A stretch of 64,000 nucleotides of DNA, from assembly GCA_964599885.1 (NCBI GenBank), contig CAZRHH010000012.1:1-64000 (forward strand). Direction: 5' to 3'. The stretch comes from CAZRHH01 sp964599885. Its GTDB lineage: Bacteria > Chloroflexota > Dehalococcoidia > DSTF01 > JACRBR01. Below are positions 24,379 to 32,095 of the stretch, piece after piece (position 1 is the first letter of the stretch; the number at the start of each line of letters is the position of its first letter). The position numbers and the translations under genes are program-made. A model generated the notes under the pieces. The model was not told the DNA's origin, made no database searches, and worked only from the letters and a program-made list of their open reading frames with translations.

Positions 24379-25317
24379 TTAGGGCGCCGAGGGTTTTATC
24401 TGGTCGTTATCGATGAACCCCAGTTCGTCGAACGGCCAGTATGAGAGCCACGCCTGGCCGATGATGTTCTCCTCGGGCACGAAGTCGCAGTTCTGTTGCG
24501 AGGAGCAACTCGCGCCCCACGCGTGCGAATCGAAGCTGTTGCGACGGTTATCGCCCAGCACAAAGTAGTGACCCGCGGGCACGGTCTTCGGCCCGTATGT
24601 GTAGTTCGGCGCCGCCAGCACGTAGTCCTCGACAAGCGGACTGCCGTTGATGAACACCGTCGCGTCCTTCACCTCGACCGTATCGCCGGGAATACCGATG
24701 ACACGCTTGATGAAGTCGCGGTCCGTGTCGCCGGGAAACTTGAACACGATCACGTCGCCGCGGTTCGGCGAGCGGAACAGGTGCCGGTCGCGGTCGTCGC
24801 CGTCACCGGGGATGAACGGCAGGAACTTGTGTACCTGGTCCATGTCGAGCCGGAAGTAGATCGCCTTGTTGACGAGCAGGTACTGCTCGCCGTGGAGCGA
24901 CGGCTCCATGCTCGACCCTTCGACGCGGAAGTTCTGGACGACGGCCTTCACCGCGAGGAAGATCAGGATCGCCAGGATGACGGTCTCAACCAGCTCGCGG
25001 CCGACGCGTCGCGCGCGGGCGCCCGTGGCGTGGCTGCGGCGCTTCTCGTACGGAAAGGCGCGGTCGTAGGCGTTTGGGCTCAGGCCGACATCGGCGCTCG
25101 TGTATGCGAGCTCGAGCGACGCCGGCACATCGCCATACGCGTCGTCATCGACGCGCGTGTCGTCCGGCGCGCGCATGTCGGCGTCACCGTCGTCGCGCCA
25201 CGACGCCCAGCCGCTGCTGCCGCCGAGGCTTGGCGGTTCGTGGCGCTTCGGATCCTGTCGTACCGGGTCTGCGTCCCCATCGCTCGAAGAGCCGGGGACG
25301 GCGGGATCATTGGACAT
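24379..25317 (-). CDS. lepB: Signal peptidase I
   Basis: A 312-aa type I signal peptidase (S26). The membrane anchor is about residues 111-129 (VETVILAILIFLAVKAVVQN region). The catalytic Ser136 is in VEGSSMEPSLHG and the general-base Lys204 in DFIKRVIGIPGD. Box E (GHYFVLGDNRRNSFDSHAWG) is also present. It removes signal peptides on the outer face of the membrane. The ~105 residues before the anchor are charged and low complexity, much longer than usual, giving a large cytoplasmic N-tail. The ATG at 25317 is 9 nt after an extended -10 element, implying a nearly leaderless mRNA. Confidence 0.95.
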   Translation of the reverse strand: MSNDPAVPGSSSDGDADPVRQDPKRHEPPSLGGSSGWASWRDDGDADMRAPDDTRVDDDAYGDVPASLELAYTSADVGLSPNAYDRAFPYEKRRSHATGARARRVGRELVETVILAILIFLAVKAVVQNFRVEGSSMEPSLHGEQYLLVNKAIYFRLDMDQVHKFLPFIPGDGDDRDRHLFRSPNRGDVIVFKFPGDTDRDFIKRVIGIPGDTVEVKDATVFINGSPLVEDYVLAAPNYTYGPKTVPAGHYFVLGDNRRNSFDSHAWGASCSSQQNCDFVPEENIIGQAWLSYWPFDELGFIDNDQIKPSAP

Positions 25318-25326
25318 AGGTGCCTC

Positions 25327-25335
25327 AGTCTAACA
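25327..25335 (-). promoter_or_regulatory. Extended -10 promoter of lepB (near-leaderless)
   Basis: Minus-strand TGTTAGACT (TG-T-TAGACT), 9 nt before the lepB start codon at 25317. The predicted start site leaves about 3 nt of leader. Confidence 0.5.
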
Positions 25336-25388
25336 TGCGGTCCGCGGCGCTCCATGCGCTGGCGAACGGCACTCTGCCGGCGGGGGTC

Positions 25389-25397
25389 TGTTAGAAT
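25389..25397 (+). promoter_or_regulatory. Extended -10 promoter of the sigma factor operon
   Basis: TGTTAGAAT (TG-T-TAGAAT), ending 11 nt before the ATG at 25409. The same 9-mer precedes the ABC importer operon (7564-7556). No Shine-Dalgarno sequence lies between it and the start codon. Confidence 0.5.
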
Positions 25398-25408
25398 GCG
25401 CCCCGTCG

Positions 25409-26026
25409 ATGGTGAATCCTTCTGCGGATGCCCCGTTCTGTACGCCTGAAGCGGAAGCGGCGCTCGTTCACCGCGCCCAAAACGGCGACCTCGACGCCTT
25501 CAACGGCCTCGTCGAGGTTCACCAGCGGGCCGTATTCAACCTCGTCCTGAGAATGATCGGCAGCCACGCCTCGGCGGAGGATGGGACGCAGGACGCGTTT
25601 GTCTCGGCCTTTCGCGGCATCCATACCTACAAGGGCCCCAGCTTCCGCGCCTGGCTGATGCGGATCGCCGCAAACGCCGCCACGGACGAGCTGCGCCGCC
25701 GCGGCCGGCGCCCGGCGCTCTCGCTCGACGTGCCACCGCCGGGCAGCGACGAGCCGATCGACGTGCCAGACCGTACGCCCGGCCCGGAGACCCAGGCCCT
25801 CCGCCTCGAACAGCAGGAACTCGTCCAGAAGGCGCTGTTGGCGCTGCCCGAAGACCAGCGCCTCGCGGTCGTGCTGTGCGATATGGAAGGCTTCGCGTAC
25901 GACGAGATTGCGGCAGCCACGAACGTATCGATTGGAACCGTCAAATCGCGGATCGCGCGTGGGAGAGAGAAGCTGCGGGCGGCGTGGCTGCATCAGGAAC
26001 AAATGAGCGTCCAGGATCGTCAATAG
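25409..26026 (+). CDS. ECF-type RNA polymerase sigma factor
   Basis: A 205-aa sigma70-family factor with only regions 2 and 4. Region 2 runs from about residue 30 to 100 (VHQRAVFNLVLRMIG ... TQDAFVSAFRGIHTYKG ... RIAANAATDELRRRGR). Region 4 is about 140-195 (ALPEDQRLAVVLCDMEGFAY, then the helix-turn-helix DEIAAATNVSIGTVKSRIARG). The linker between them is Pro/Asp-rich. It directs RNA polymerase to stress or envelope promoters. Downstream is a membrane protein with an anti-sigma zinc finger (57-bp gap), the usual partner. Its promoter is of the general extended -10 type, so autoregulation is not evident. Confidence 0.92.
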   Translation: MVNPSADAPFCTPEAEAALVHRAQNGDLDAFNGLVEVHQRAVFNLVLRMIGSHASAEDGTQDAFVSAFRGIHTYKGPSFRAWLMRIAANAATDELRRRGRRPALSLDVPPPGSDEPIDVPDRTPGPETQALRLEQQELVQKALLALPEDQRLAVVLCDMEGFAYDEIAAATNVSIGTVKSRIARGREKLRAAWLHQEQMSVQDRQ

Positions 26027-26083
26027 AACTATCGGAGAGGGCGGGGCCCGTTCCGAGCATACGGGTTCGCCGGGGTTGAGGAT

Positions 26084-26920
26084 GTGAAGAATCTGTTAGA
26101 GCTATTTCGCCGCGGTCACAAACCGGACGCCGACGCACTGTCGGCGCTCGCCGATGGCGCGCTGCCGGGCGCCGAAGCGCGCGCGCTCGAAGCACACGTC
26201 GCCGGCTGCGACGCCTGCCGGACGCAGCTCGACGGCATGCGCCAGGTGCGCACCATGCTCGCCGCGATGCCGCGCGCTGAAGCGCCGCGCTCGTTCCGCC
26301 TGCGCCAGGCCGACGTGGAGGCGGCGCAGCCGGTGCGCGCGCGTCCGTCGGTCGCTCCGCGGCTGGTGCCTGCGCTCAGCGCGCTGGGCATGATCGTCTT
26401 TGCGGTCGCGCTCGGCGCGGACATCACCTCGAACGACGGCGGTCAGTCCAATGGCTCGAACGACAGCGTGTCGAGCTTCCAGTCTGACAACCCGAACGCG
26501 TACAGCCCGGATGCGCTTGAGTCGGATGCGCGCGCAAACCAACCCGCTGCCGCCGGAGTTCCGCCGGAAGCCGAGACCGCAGCCGACAACGCCGGCGGCG
26601 CAGACGAAGGCGCCCAGAGCGACGACGACACGAACAACACCGGTGCCGATGGCGGCGAAACCCAAATTGCCGAGGGTCTGCCGAAGGTCTCCGATGCGGC
26701 CACCGCGGCCGCGGACACCACCGCCGCGAACCGCGCGGACCTCAGCGACGGCACGGCAACGCGCGAAGAGCTCGAAGCAGCGTCCGCTATCGACACGAGC
26801 ACCGACGACGGCGACGGACTCGGCGCGCTGTTCATCATCGAGATTGCGGCCCTCGCCGTAGCACTCGGAGCGGGCGCAGTAGCGGTGTCCATGTGGGCAC
26901 GAAGGAGAGGGACGATATGA
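26084..26920 (+). CDS. Membrane anti-sigma factor with zf-HC2 domain
   Basis: A 278-aa protein from GTG 26084. The N-terminal zinc-binding anti-sigma domain shows the His-x3-Cys-x2-Cys pattern in LEAHVAGCDACRTQLDG (about residues 41-57). A hydrophobic helix (about 92-110) is followed by a long extracytoplasmic stretch rich in Asp, Asn, Ala and Thr. A second C-terminal helix (LFIIEIAALAVALGAGAVAV, about 248-267) ends in basic residues. Two helices place both ends in the cytoplasm with a loop outside. It should hold the ECF sigma inactive at the membrane. Its stop overlaps the SIMPL gene start by 4 bp. Confidence 0.82.
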   Translation: MKNLLELFRRGHKPDADALSALADGALPGAEARALEAHVAGCDACRTQLDGMRQVRTMLAAMPRAEAPRSFRLRQADVEAAQPVRARPSVAPRLVPALSALGMIVFAVALGADITSNDGGQSNGSNDSVSSFQSDNPNAYSPDALESDARANQPAAAGVPPEAETAADNAGGADEGAQSDDDTNNTGADGGETQIAEGLPKVSDAATAAADTTAANRADLSDGTATREELEAASAIDTSTDDGDGLGALFIIEIAALAVALGAGAVAVSMWARRRGTI

Positions 26921-27657
26921 AGAAGAGACATCTGGCGATAGCGGGGCTGATTCTGGCGCCGCTGACGCTGATCGCCGCCGTCTGCGGTGATACGACGACG
27001 CAGGTCGAGAGCAACGGCGAGGGCATGACCGGCATCACGGTGACCGGCGAAGGTAAAGTGACAGCCGCGCCCGATGTTGCGCTGCTCACGCTCGGCGTAT
27101 CTTCGCTGCGGCCCACCGTCGCGGAAGCGCGCGAACAAGCGGCGGCAGCGCTCACGGCGATGATCAACTCGATCACCGCAAACGGCGTCGAGGACGACGA
27201 CCTCCAGACGCAGCAACTGAGCATTCAGCCGGAGTACGACTACCGAAACAACGAGACGATCCTGCGCGGGTTCCGGGTCAGCAACACGGTCACGGCGAAG
27301 ATCCGCAACATCGACAACACGACGAAGGTGGTCGATGACGCCGTCACTGCGGGCGGTGACGACACGCAGATCCAGAGCATCTCGTTCACGATCGACGACC
27401 CGAAGCAGCTCCAGGAGCAGGCGCGCGAAGAGGCCGTCGAGGATGCGCGTGCGAAGGCGCAGACGCTGGCTGGCGCCAGCGGCATCGACCTGGGCGAACC
27501 GATCACGATCGTCGAGGGCGGCGGGTTCCAGCCGCCGATACCGTACGACGAATCCTTCGCCCGCGGCGCCGCCGACGCAGCCCAGGAGGCGACGCCCATC
27601 GAGCCGGGCGAGCTGGACGTATTCATCCACATCACCGTGACATGGGGCATCAACTAG
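26917..27657 (+). CDS. SIMPL-domain (DUF541) exported protein
   Basis: A 246-aa protein with an N-terminal signal sequence (MKKRHLAIAGLILAPLTLIA, then AVCGD). The Cys has Val at -1, so it is a poor lipobox and may simply be a secreted protein. The SIMPL domain follows: ITVTGEGKVTAAPDVALLTLGV (split here as the opening strand), then QTQQLSIQPEYDY and GFRVSNTVTAKIRNI, which match family landmarks. SIMPL proteins form periplasmic or surface oligomeric scaffolds of unclear role. The ATG at 26917 overlaps the anti-sigma stop (ATGA), so it is translated as part of the sigma/anti-sigma operon. A strong terminator follows. Confidence 0.88.
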   Translation: MKKRHLAIAGLILAPLTLIAAVCGDTTTQVESNGEGMTGITVTGEGKVTAAPDVALLTLGVSSLRPTVAEAREQAAAALTAMINSITANGVEDDDLQTQQLSIQPEYDYRNNETILRGFRVSNTVTAKIRNIDNTTKVVDDAVTAGGDDTQIQSISFTIDDPKQLQEQAREEAVEDARAKAQTLAGASGIDLGEPITIVEGGGFQPPIPYDESFARGAADAAQEATPIEPGELDVFIHITVTWGIN

Positions 27658-27684
27658 CGGCAGGATTCGACGAGAACCGAACGA

Positions 27685-27713
27685 AAGGGCGCCCGCCGGA
27701 AGCGGGCGCCCTT
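27685..27713 (+). terminator. Terminator of the sigma/anti-sigma/SIMPL operon
   Basis: Stem of 12 bp (AAGGGCGCCCGC / GCGGGCGCCCTT) with a 5-nt loop, 27 nt after the SIMPL stop. The run of T after it is weak (CGCTGTCT). Confidence 0.75.
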
Positions 27714-27994
27714 CGCTGTCTCCGGACGGCAACGCGTGTAGGAGGTGACGCCTACGCTGCTGTAATGCGGCGGCTGCCACACTTGGGCCATGCGGTTCAT
27801 CTCGTTCGGTCTCGCCTTCCGTCTATACGTCCTGCTTCTCGTAGCCTTTTCGGCCGCGTTCGTGGTCTGAGCCCGTCATCATCAGCGATCTCCGATGATT
27901 CGGCGTCCTCAACTCGTCATTCCCAGTCCGCTCTGCCGACGCGCTACAATGGAGCAGCGTTTCAGTTCCGCGTACTCCCGGACGATACCCACAC
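27714..27994. other. Gene-poor gap before dnaJ
   Basis: Beyond the terminator this stretch holds no convincing gene. A 26-codon hydrophobic reading frame (27790-27870, plus, MRFISFGLAFRLYVLLLVAF...) has no clear ribosome-binding site and I do not call it. A possible dnaJ -10 (TACAAT, 27945-27950) lies 45 nt before the dnaJ ATG without a good -35. Confidence 0.4.
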
Positions 27995-29131
27995 ATGGCC
28001 ACAGAACAGAAACAAGACTATTACGACGTACTCGGCGTGCCTCGCGACGCGAGCCAGGAAACCATCAAGAAGGCGTTCCGGCGCCTCGCGATGCAGTACC
28101 ACCCCGACCGCAACAACGAAGCCAGTGCTGAGGCGCGCTTCAAGCAGGTTAACGAAGCGAACGAGATCCTCTCCGACCCGGAGAAGCGGGCGATGTACGA
28201 CCGCTTCGGCCACGCCGCGACGCAGGGCGGTGCCGAAGGATTCGCGCGCGGCTTCGACGGTTTCGGGTTCGGCGGCCTCGGCGACATTTTCGACGCGTTC
28301 TTCGGCGGCCAGCAGGGGCGGGGCGGTCAGCGCGGACCGATGCGCGGCGCCGACCTGCGCCGCTCGATGACGATTACCTTCGAGGAAGCCGTCTTCGGCA
28401 CCGAGAAGGAGTTCGAGATGCAGACGGCCGAACTATGCTCGGTCTGCAACGGGCTCCGCGCCGAACCGGGGACAGAGCCGGAGCGCTGCCCCACGTGCAA
28501 CGGCTCCGGAGAACTGCGGCGCACGCAGCAGAGCATCTTCGGGCAGTTCGTCAACGTCGCGATGTGCGACCGCTGTCGCGGTGAGGGACGCATCGTCGGC
28601 ACGCCGTGCAAGAATTGCCGCGGCACCGGGCGCGAAAAGAAGAAGCGCAAACTCTCCGTGAAGATTCCCGCCGGCGTCGATAGCGGCTCGCAGATGCGCC
28701 TCACCGGCGAGGGCGAGATCGGCGCGAACGCGGGACCGCGCGGCAACCTGTACTTGCAAATCAACGTCAAGCAGCATGAACTCTTCCGCCGCGACGAAGA
28801 CGATCTCCTGCTCGAACTCGATCTGAATTTCGCGCAGGTGGCGCTCGGCGACGAGGTGCGGGTGCCGACGATCGATGGCGAGCCGCAGCAGCTTCGCATT
28901 CCCGCCGGCACGCAGACCGGCGAACTGTTCGTGGTGCGCGGGAAGGGCGTCCCGCATCTGCGCGCGACCGGACGCGGCGACATGATCGTCCGCGCCAACG
29001 TCGTGACGCCGAAGGGGCTCTCGAAGGAACAAAAGGATCTGCTCAAGCAACTTGCCGAATCGATGGGCAGCGACGTCACACCGCAGGAGGATCGCGGCTT
29101 CATGGGCAAGATCAAGGACGCGCTGGGCTAA
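27995..29131 (+). CDS. dnaJ: Chaperone protein DnaJ
   Basis: A 378-aa type I J-protein. The J domain (about 8-73) has HPD at 36-38. A Gly/Phe-rich linker follows (GFARGFDGFGFGGLGDIFDA). The zinc-binding domain has four CxxC knuckles: CSVCNG, CPTCNGSG, CDRCRGEG and CKNCRGTG; the first lacks the final GxG spacing because of a short insert. Two beta-sandwich substrate-binding domains follow (VKIPAGVDSGSQMRLTGEGE). It stimulates DnaK ATPase and delivers unfolded clients. Neither dnaK nor grpE is in the window. Confidence 0.96.
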   Translation: MATEQKQDYYDVLGVPRDASQETIKKAFRRLAMQYHPDRNNEASAEARFKQVNEANEILSDPEKRAMYDRFGHAATQGGAEGFARGFDGFGFGGLGDIFDAFFGGQQGRGGQRGPMRGADLRRSMTITFEEAVFGTEKEFEMQTAELCSVCNGLRAEPGTEPERCPTCNGSGELRRTQQSIFGQFVNVAMCDRCRGEGRIVGTPCKNCRGTGREKKKRKLSVKIPAGVDSGSQMRLTGEGEIGANAGPRGNLYLQINVKQHELFRRDEDDLLLELDLNFAQVALGDEVRVPTIDGEPQQLRIPAGTQTGELFVVRGKGVPHLRATGRGDMIVRANVVTPKGLSKEQKDLLKQLAESMGSDVTPQEDRGFMGKIKDALG

Positions 29132-29328
29132 GAACGCGCGTACCACGTTCGGCCGAAGTAACGCGGCCACCGTCAAGAATCCATATCTGCCATCGCATCG
29201 CCGCTTGCCGGCGAGCAATGCGATGAAACCGTTACTCGACACCGCCACCCTCGGTGATACCCTGATCCCGCGGTGGCGATCGCGCGGCGTGATCGCGACG
29301 GGCAAACAGCGCATCGACCGGGGGGACG

Positions 29329-29694
29329 TTGGCCAGCATCCTGCTTATCGAAACCGAGGCGCCCCTCGTCCGGCTCATGTCCTGGTTCTTGCTCGAAGCC
29401 GGGTTTGAAGTCGCCAAGGTCGATACCACCGAGGAAGCGATCGACCGCTGCCGCGACGGTGGCCCGTCCGTCATCGTGTTCAACACCGGCATGCTGCAAG
29501 CGGAAAAAGCGCAGTCGATCGCCGACCTGCGCGCCGCCAGCACCGACTGCCGCATTCTCGACGTGTCGGACGATAATCCGCGCCCGCCCGTGCCCGCGGA
29601 CACCGGTGCCGACGCGTATCTTCAACTTCCCTTCCACGCCGACTCATTCATCGAGGCCGTGACCGCGCTCTCTGAGTCTTCAACGTCGGGGTAG
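29329..29694 (+). CDS. Degenerate receiver-domain protein 1 (phospho-Asp replaced by Asn)
   Basis: A 121-aa stand-alone CheY-like domain from TTG 29329. The beta1 acidic pocket reads ILLIETE, helix 1 APLVRLMSWFLLEAGFEV, beta3 PSVIVFNTG and beta5 AYLQLPF. In active receivers beta3 ends in the phosphorylated Asp and beta5 has Lys-Pro; here the Asp is Asn (VFN) and the Lys is Leu (LPF). It should therefore not be phosphorylated normally. The neighbouring gene at 29928 is a paralogue with the same two substitutions. No histidine kinase or output domain is adjacent; dnaJ lies upstream. Function unknown. Confidence 0.7.
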   Translation: MASILLIETEAPLVRLMSWFLLEAGFEVAKVDTTEEAIDRCRDGGPSVIVFNTGMLQAEKAQSIADLRAASTDCRILDVSDDNPRPPVPADTGADAYLQLPFHADSFIEAVTALSESSTSG

Positions 29695-29927
29695 CCTGAT
29701 CTCCGGTATGACTGCTATTCTGTGCCCGTCGCTCATCGGCGCGTGGCTCCTGCCGTGCGCCGAAGCAGCAAATACGGGAACCGGATGATCTCCCGCAGTT
29801 CATCACCTTCTGACTGTGGCGTCCGCCACCACCTCGGTCGGAAACAGGCCGAAAGGCCTTGCTTCCGGTTCGCTCACCAGGGCGCAGAAACGGCGCCTCA
29901 GGAAAGAGATGGTGGAACATCGCAAGC

Positions 29928-30296
29928 GTGCTCGTGGTCGAAGATGAAGCGGCGCTGACACGGCTCATCTCCTGGTTCCTCCTCGATGCCGGCTTCGAGG
30001 TAGCGGTCGTCATCAGCGGCGACGCCGCGATCGAAAAGGTGCGAACGTTCAAGCCGGATGCGATCGTCTTCAATACCGTGATCGCCGACGATGCGAAGAA
30101 GGCGTGCATCGAACAACTGCGCGAACTCACCCCGCACTCCCGCATCCTCGATGTCTCGGAAGAGAAGAACAGCCGCGCCGAGGGCGTCATCGGCATCCCC
30201 GAAGACGGGTCACTGGCGGACGCGTCGCTGGATCTACCGTTCCCGGCTGAGCGCCTTATCGGCGCCATCCGCGATCTGCTCGCGACGGCGCCGTAG
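29928..30296 (+). CDS. Degenerate receiver-domain protein 2 (paralogue of the gene at 29329)
   Basis: A 122-aa CheY-like domain. Beta1 MLVVEDEAALTRLISWFLL keeps the acidic pair, but beta3 reads DAIVFNTV (Asn in place of the phospho-acceptor Asp) and beta5 reads LDLPF (Leu in place of Lys). It shares SWFLLxAGFEV, VFNT and SRILDVS-type segments with the gene at 29329, so the pair arose by duplication. I take GTG 29928 because it gives the same length and N-terminus as the paralogue; a TTG at 29859 would add 23 unrelated residues. It ends 83 nt before tRNA-Lys. Confidence 0.7.
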   Translation: MLVVEDEAALTRLISWFLLDAGFEVAVVISGDAAIEKVRTFKPDAIVFNTVIADDAKKACIEQLRELTPHSRILDVSEEKNSRAEGVIGIPEDGSLADASLDLPFPAERLIGAIRDLLATAP

Positions 30297-30314
30297 AGGT
30301 GCGGGCGCCGCACC

Positions 30315-30342
30315 TTGTCGCCTTCGCATCGTTTGATAGAAT
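30315..30342 (+). promoter_or_regulatory. Promoter of tRNA-Lys
   Basis: -35 TTGTCG (30315-30320), 16-nt spacer, -10 TAGAAT (30337-30342); the tRNA begins 38 nt after the -10. Confidence 0.6.
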
Positions 30343-30379
30343 GACCAAAGCGCGGGGATCGCTCGCGCGGTGAGCAATC

Positions 30380-30455
<76 letters not shown>

Positions 30456-30468
30456 TCGAAACACACAG

Positions 30469-30496
30469 AAAGACGAGCCACATGCGGCTCGTCTTT
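30469..30496 (+). terminator. Terminator of tRNA-Lys
   Basis: Eleven-bp perfect stem (AAAGACGAGCC / GGCTCGTCTTT) with a 6-nt loop, 13 nt after the tRNA; ends in TTT. Between here and 30791 I see no further gene or RNA. Confidence 0.75.
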
Positions 30497-30791
30497 CGGT
30501 TCCGATCCAAGGCGCTGCAGGCACCATGCGACCGTCGTACGTGTTGACCACCCCGATGAAGCGCGGATCCTGACGCGGCTCAGGGCGAACGCGCTCTCAC
30601 AAACGCATCACATCGGGCGAGCCGGCGCAGGCGTGCCTTTGACCAGCCCCATCGGCAGGTCTACACTACGCGCCAGAGCATCTCGTATGTTCGGCGGCAA
30701 GGCTCCGGATGCCCTCCCGGAGTCTTGTCACATCCGCTGGCGGCCGTACTCCGCCCGCATGTGGCGCACGGGCGCGTTCGCAGTGAGGTCC

Positions 30792-30983
30792 ATGCAAGAA
30801 CGCTACGCCTCGATCGTCGCGCTGTTTCGCGCCACGCGACGATGTGATCGCTGCCGCATCACGGCCAGCACCGTCAGCCTCAGCGATCAGTCCGTCTGCC
30901 GCGGCTGCCTTCGCTCGATCGACGCTGACCCGGCAGGCAAGCGGCGCGTGCTGTTCAGCTACGATCTCACCTACGATGCGTGA
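30792..30983 (+). CDS. Small zinc-ribbon-like protein, unknown function
   Basis: A 63-aa candidate beginning MQERYASIVALF. It contains Cys-x2-Cys (RCDRCR) and, 15 residues later, Cys-x2-Cys (VCRGCLRS), a spacing able to bind one zinc. The start at 30792 is preceded by GAGGTC. The frame continues open upstream to 30633 without recognisable protein, so the short version is preferred. Its 3' end overlaps the convergent DUF2171 gene by 17 bp, which weakens the call slightly. Confidence 0.45.
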   Translation: MQERYASIVALFRATRRCDRCRITASTVSLSDQSVCRGCLRSIDADPAGKRRVLFSYDLTYDA

Positions 30984-31941
30984 TGCGGCGCACGACATAG
31001 CCGGCTCCTAGCAGGATCGCCAGGCCAGCGCCCGTCATCCAGGCTCGTTGTCTCATTGAGGGCGCGTCGTCGTCGGCGTACCCGCTGGGTTGGTAGTCGC
31101 TCCATCGTTCGATCGGCGGCGCCGTCGCCGGACTCGCGGGCGTCGCCGCCGCGGGTTCGTAGCCGGCGCTGTCTGCTTCGATGCGTTCCATCTCCGCCGA
31201 CCTGTGAACTCCAGTCACGGCGCTCGCAACGCGCGCTCCCTCGGCCGCGCCCTGCGTGTCACTCTCGCGCGACCTGACCGGACCCACGCCGCTGTTGTTC
31301 GCCGCGACGCCCAACACCGCGGGCGGCTCGCCGTACGCAGCTGGCGCGACTGACTCGACCGGAGGCACCAGCGGCGAGTCGGATTCCAGCCCGACGATGG
31401 CTCGCGCATCGGTCTTCGTCATGAAGTCCGGAGGCGTGTCGCCCGCGTCATCGGTGTGGATCGACGGGTCGTCTGCTGCGAGACGTTCGAGTTCTTGCTC
31501 GACCGGCTCGCCGCGCGTGCCACCTGTGTCCGGCGGTGCATCTTCGCCTTCCGGATGCGTGTGCGGCAGATCGCGGCGCTGCTCGACGAGTTCGCGCTCC
31601 ATCCGGACGCGCTGCTCCATCTGCTCGTCCTCGTTCATCACTGCGTCGACGGTCGCTTCGCTGCTCAGCGGATCTTCGCCTTCGAGTACGTCGGGCTTGG
31701 CACGCCTGTAGGCGGCCAGGTCGCTCTTCGCAAAGCTCAGCTCGACGCCTTCCGCACGCGCGTTGAGCACGTAGTCGGCGCTGATCCAGTAGTCCGCCCG
31801 CAGCGGCGCATCGATCTTGACGAAGTCGCCCGAAATCTCCTTCACGAGGCCGATCTCGACGCCATCGCTGGTATGCACAGGGCAGCCGATTTCTACGCCT
31901 TGCAATGCTGCTTGAATGATCTGCTCGCGGTGAACGGACAT
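30967..31941 (-). CDS. DUF2171 (PRC-barrel-like) protein with C-terminal membrane anchor
   Basis: A 324-aa protein. Residues ~10-60 (GCPVHTSDGVEIGLVKEISG then FVKIDAPLRADYWISADYVL) match the small beta-barrel DUF2171 domain related to PRC barrels. A charged helical region follows (MNEDEQMEQRVRMERELVEQ), then a long Asp/Glu/Pro/Ala-rich linker, and a final membrane helix (AWMTGAGLAILLGAGYVVRR). The long linker between barrel and anchor is unusual. The start at 31941 is preferred over an in-frame ATG 15 nt upstream because GGGAGGTG precedes it at 5-6 nt. Function unknown. Confidence 0.72.
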   Translation of the reverse strand: MSVHREQIIQAALQGVEIGCPVHTSDGVEIGLVKEISGDFVKIDAPLRADYWISADYVLNARAEGVELSFAKSDLAAYRRAKPDVLEGEDPLSSEATVDAVMNEDEQMEQRVRMERELVEQRRDLPHTHPEGEDAPPDTGGTRGEPVEQELERLAADDPSIHTDDAGDTPPDFMTKTDARAIVGLESDSPLVPPVESVAPAAYGEPPAVLGVAANNSGVGPVRSRESDTQGAAEGARVASAVTGVHRSAEMERIEADSAGYEPAAATPASPATAPPIERWSDYQPSGYADDDAPSMRQRAWMTGAGLAILLGAGYVVRRITHRR

Positions 31942-32095
31942 TGCCGCACCTCCCATGTCACTTCAGTTTGTCACAGCTCATCCTAGGCACGACGAGGTGT
32001 GCGGAGGCTCGCCGTACCGCCGCGAAGCATGGCGGTTTCATTGCTGAAACGGCCCTCGTGATGACATGGGACCCTGAGACGATGATGTGAGTGCG

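Noticed and set aside
26443..27780. 445-codon open frame on the minus strand
   Set aside because: Antisense to the anti-sigma and SIMPL genes, both of which have clear motifs and overlapping starts and stops.
27790..27870. 26-codon hydrophobic peptide (MRFISFGLAFRLYV...)
   Set aside because: Could be a small membrane peptide, but it has no clear Shine-Dalgarno or promoter and one such short frame is expected by chance.
30497..30791. Search for a small RNA (4.5S/SRP RNA, RNase P) after tRNA-Lys
   Set aside because: No conserved GGAA tetraloop domain or other family landmark seen.
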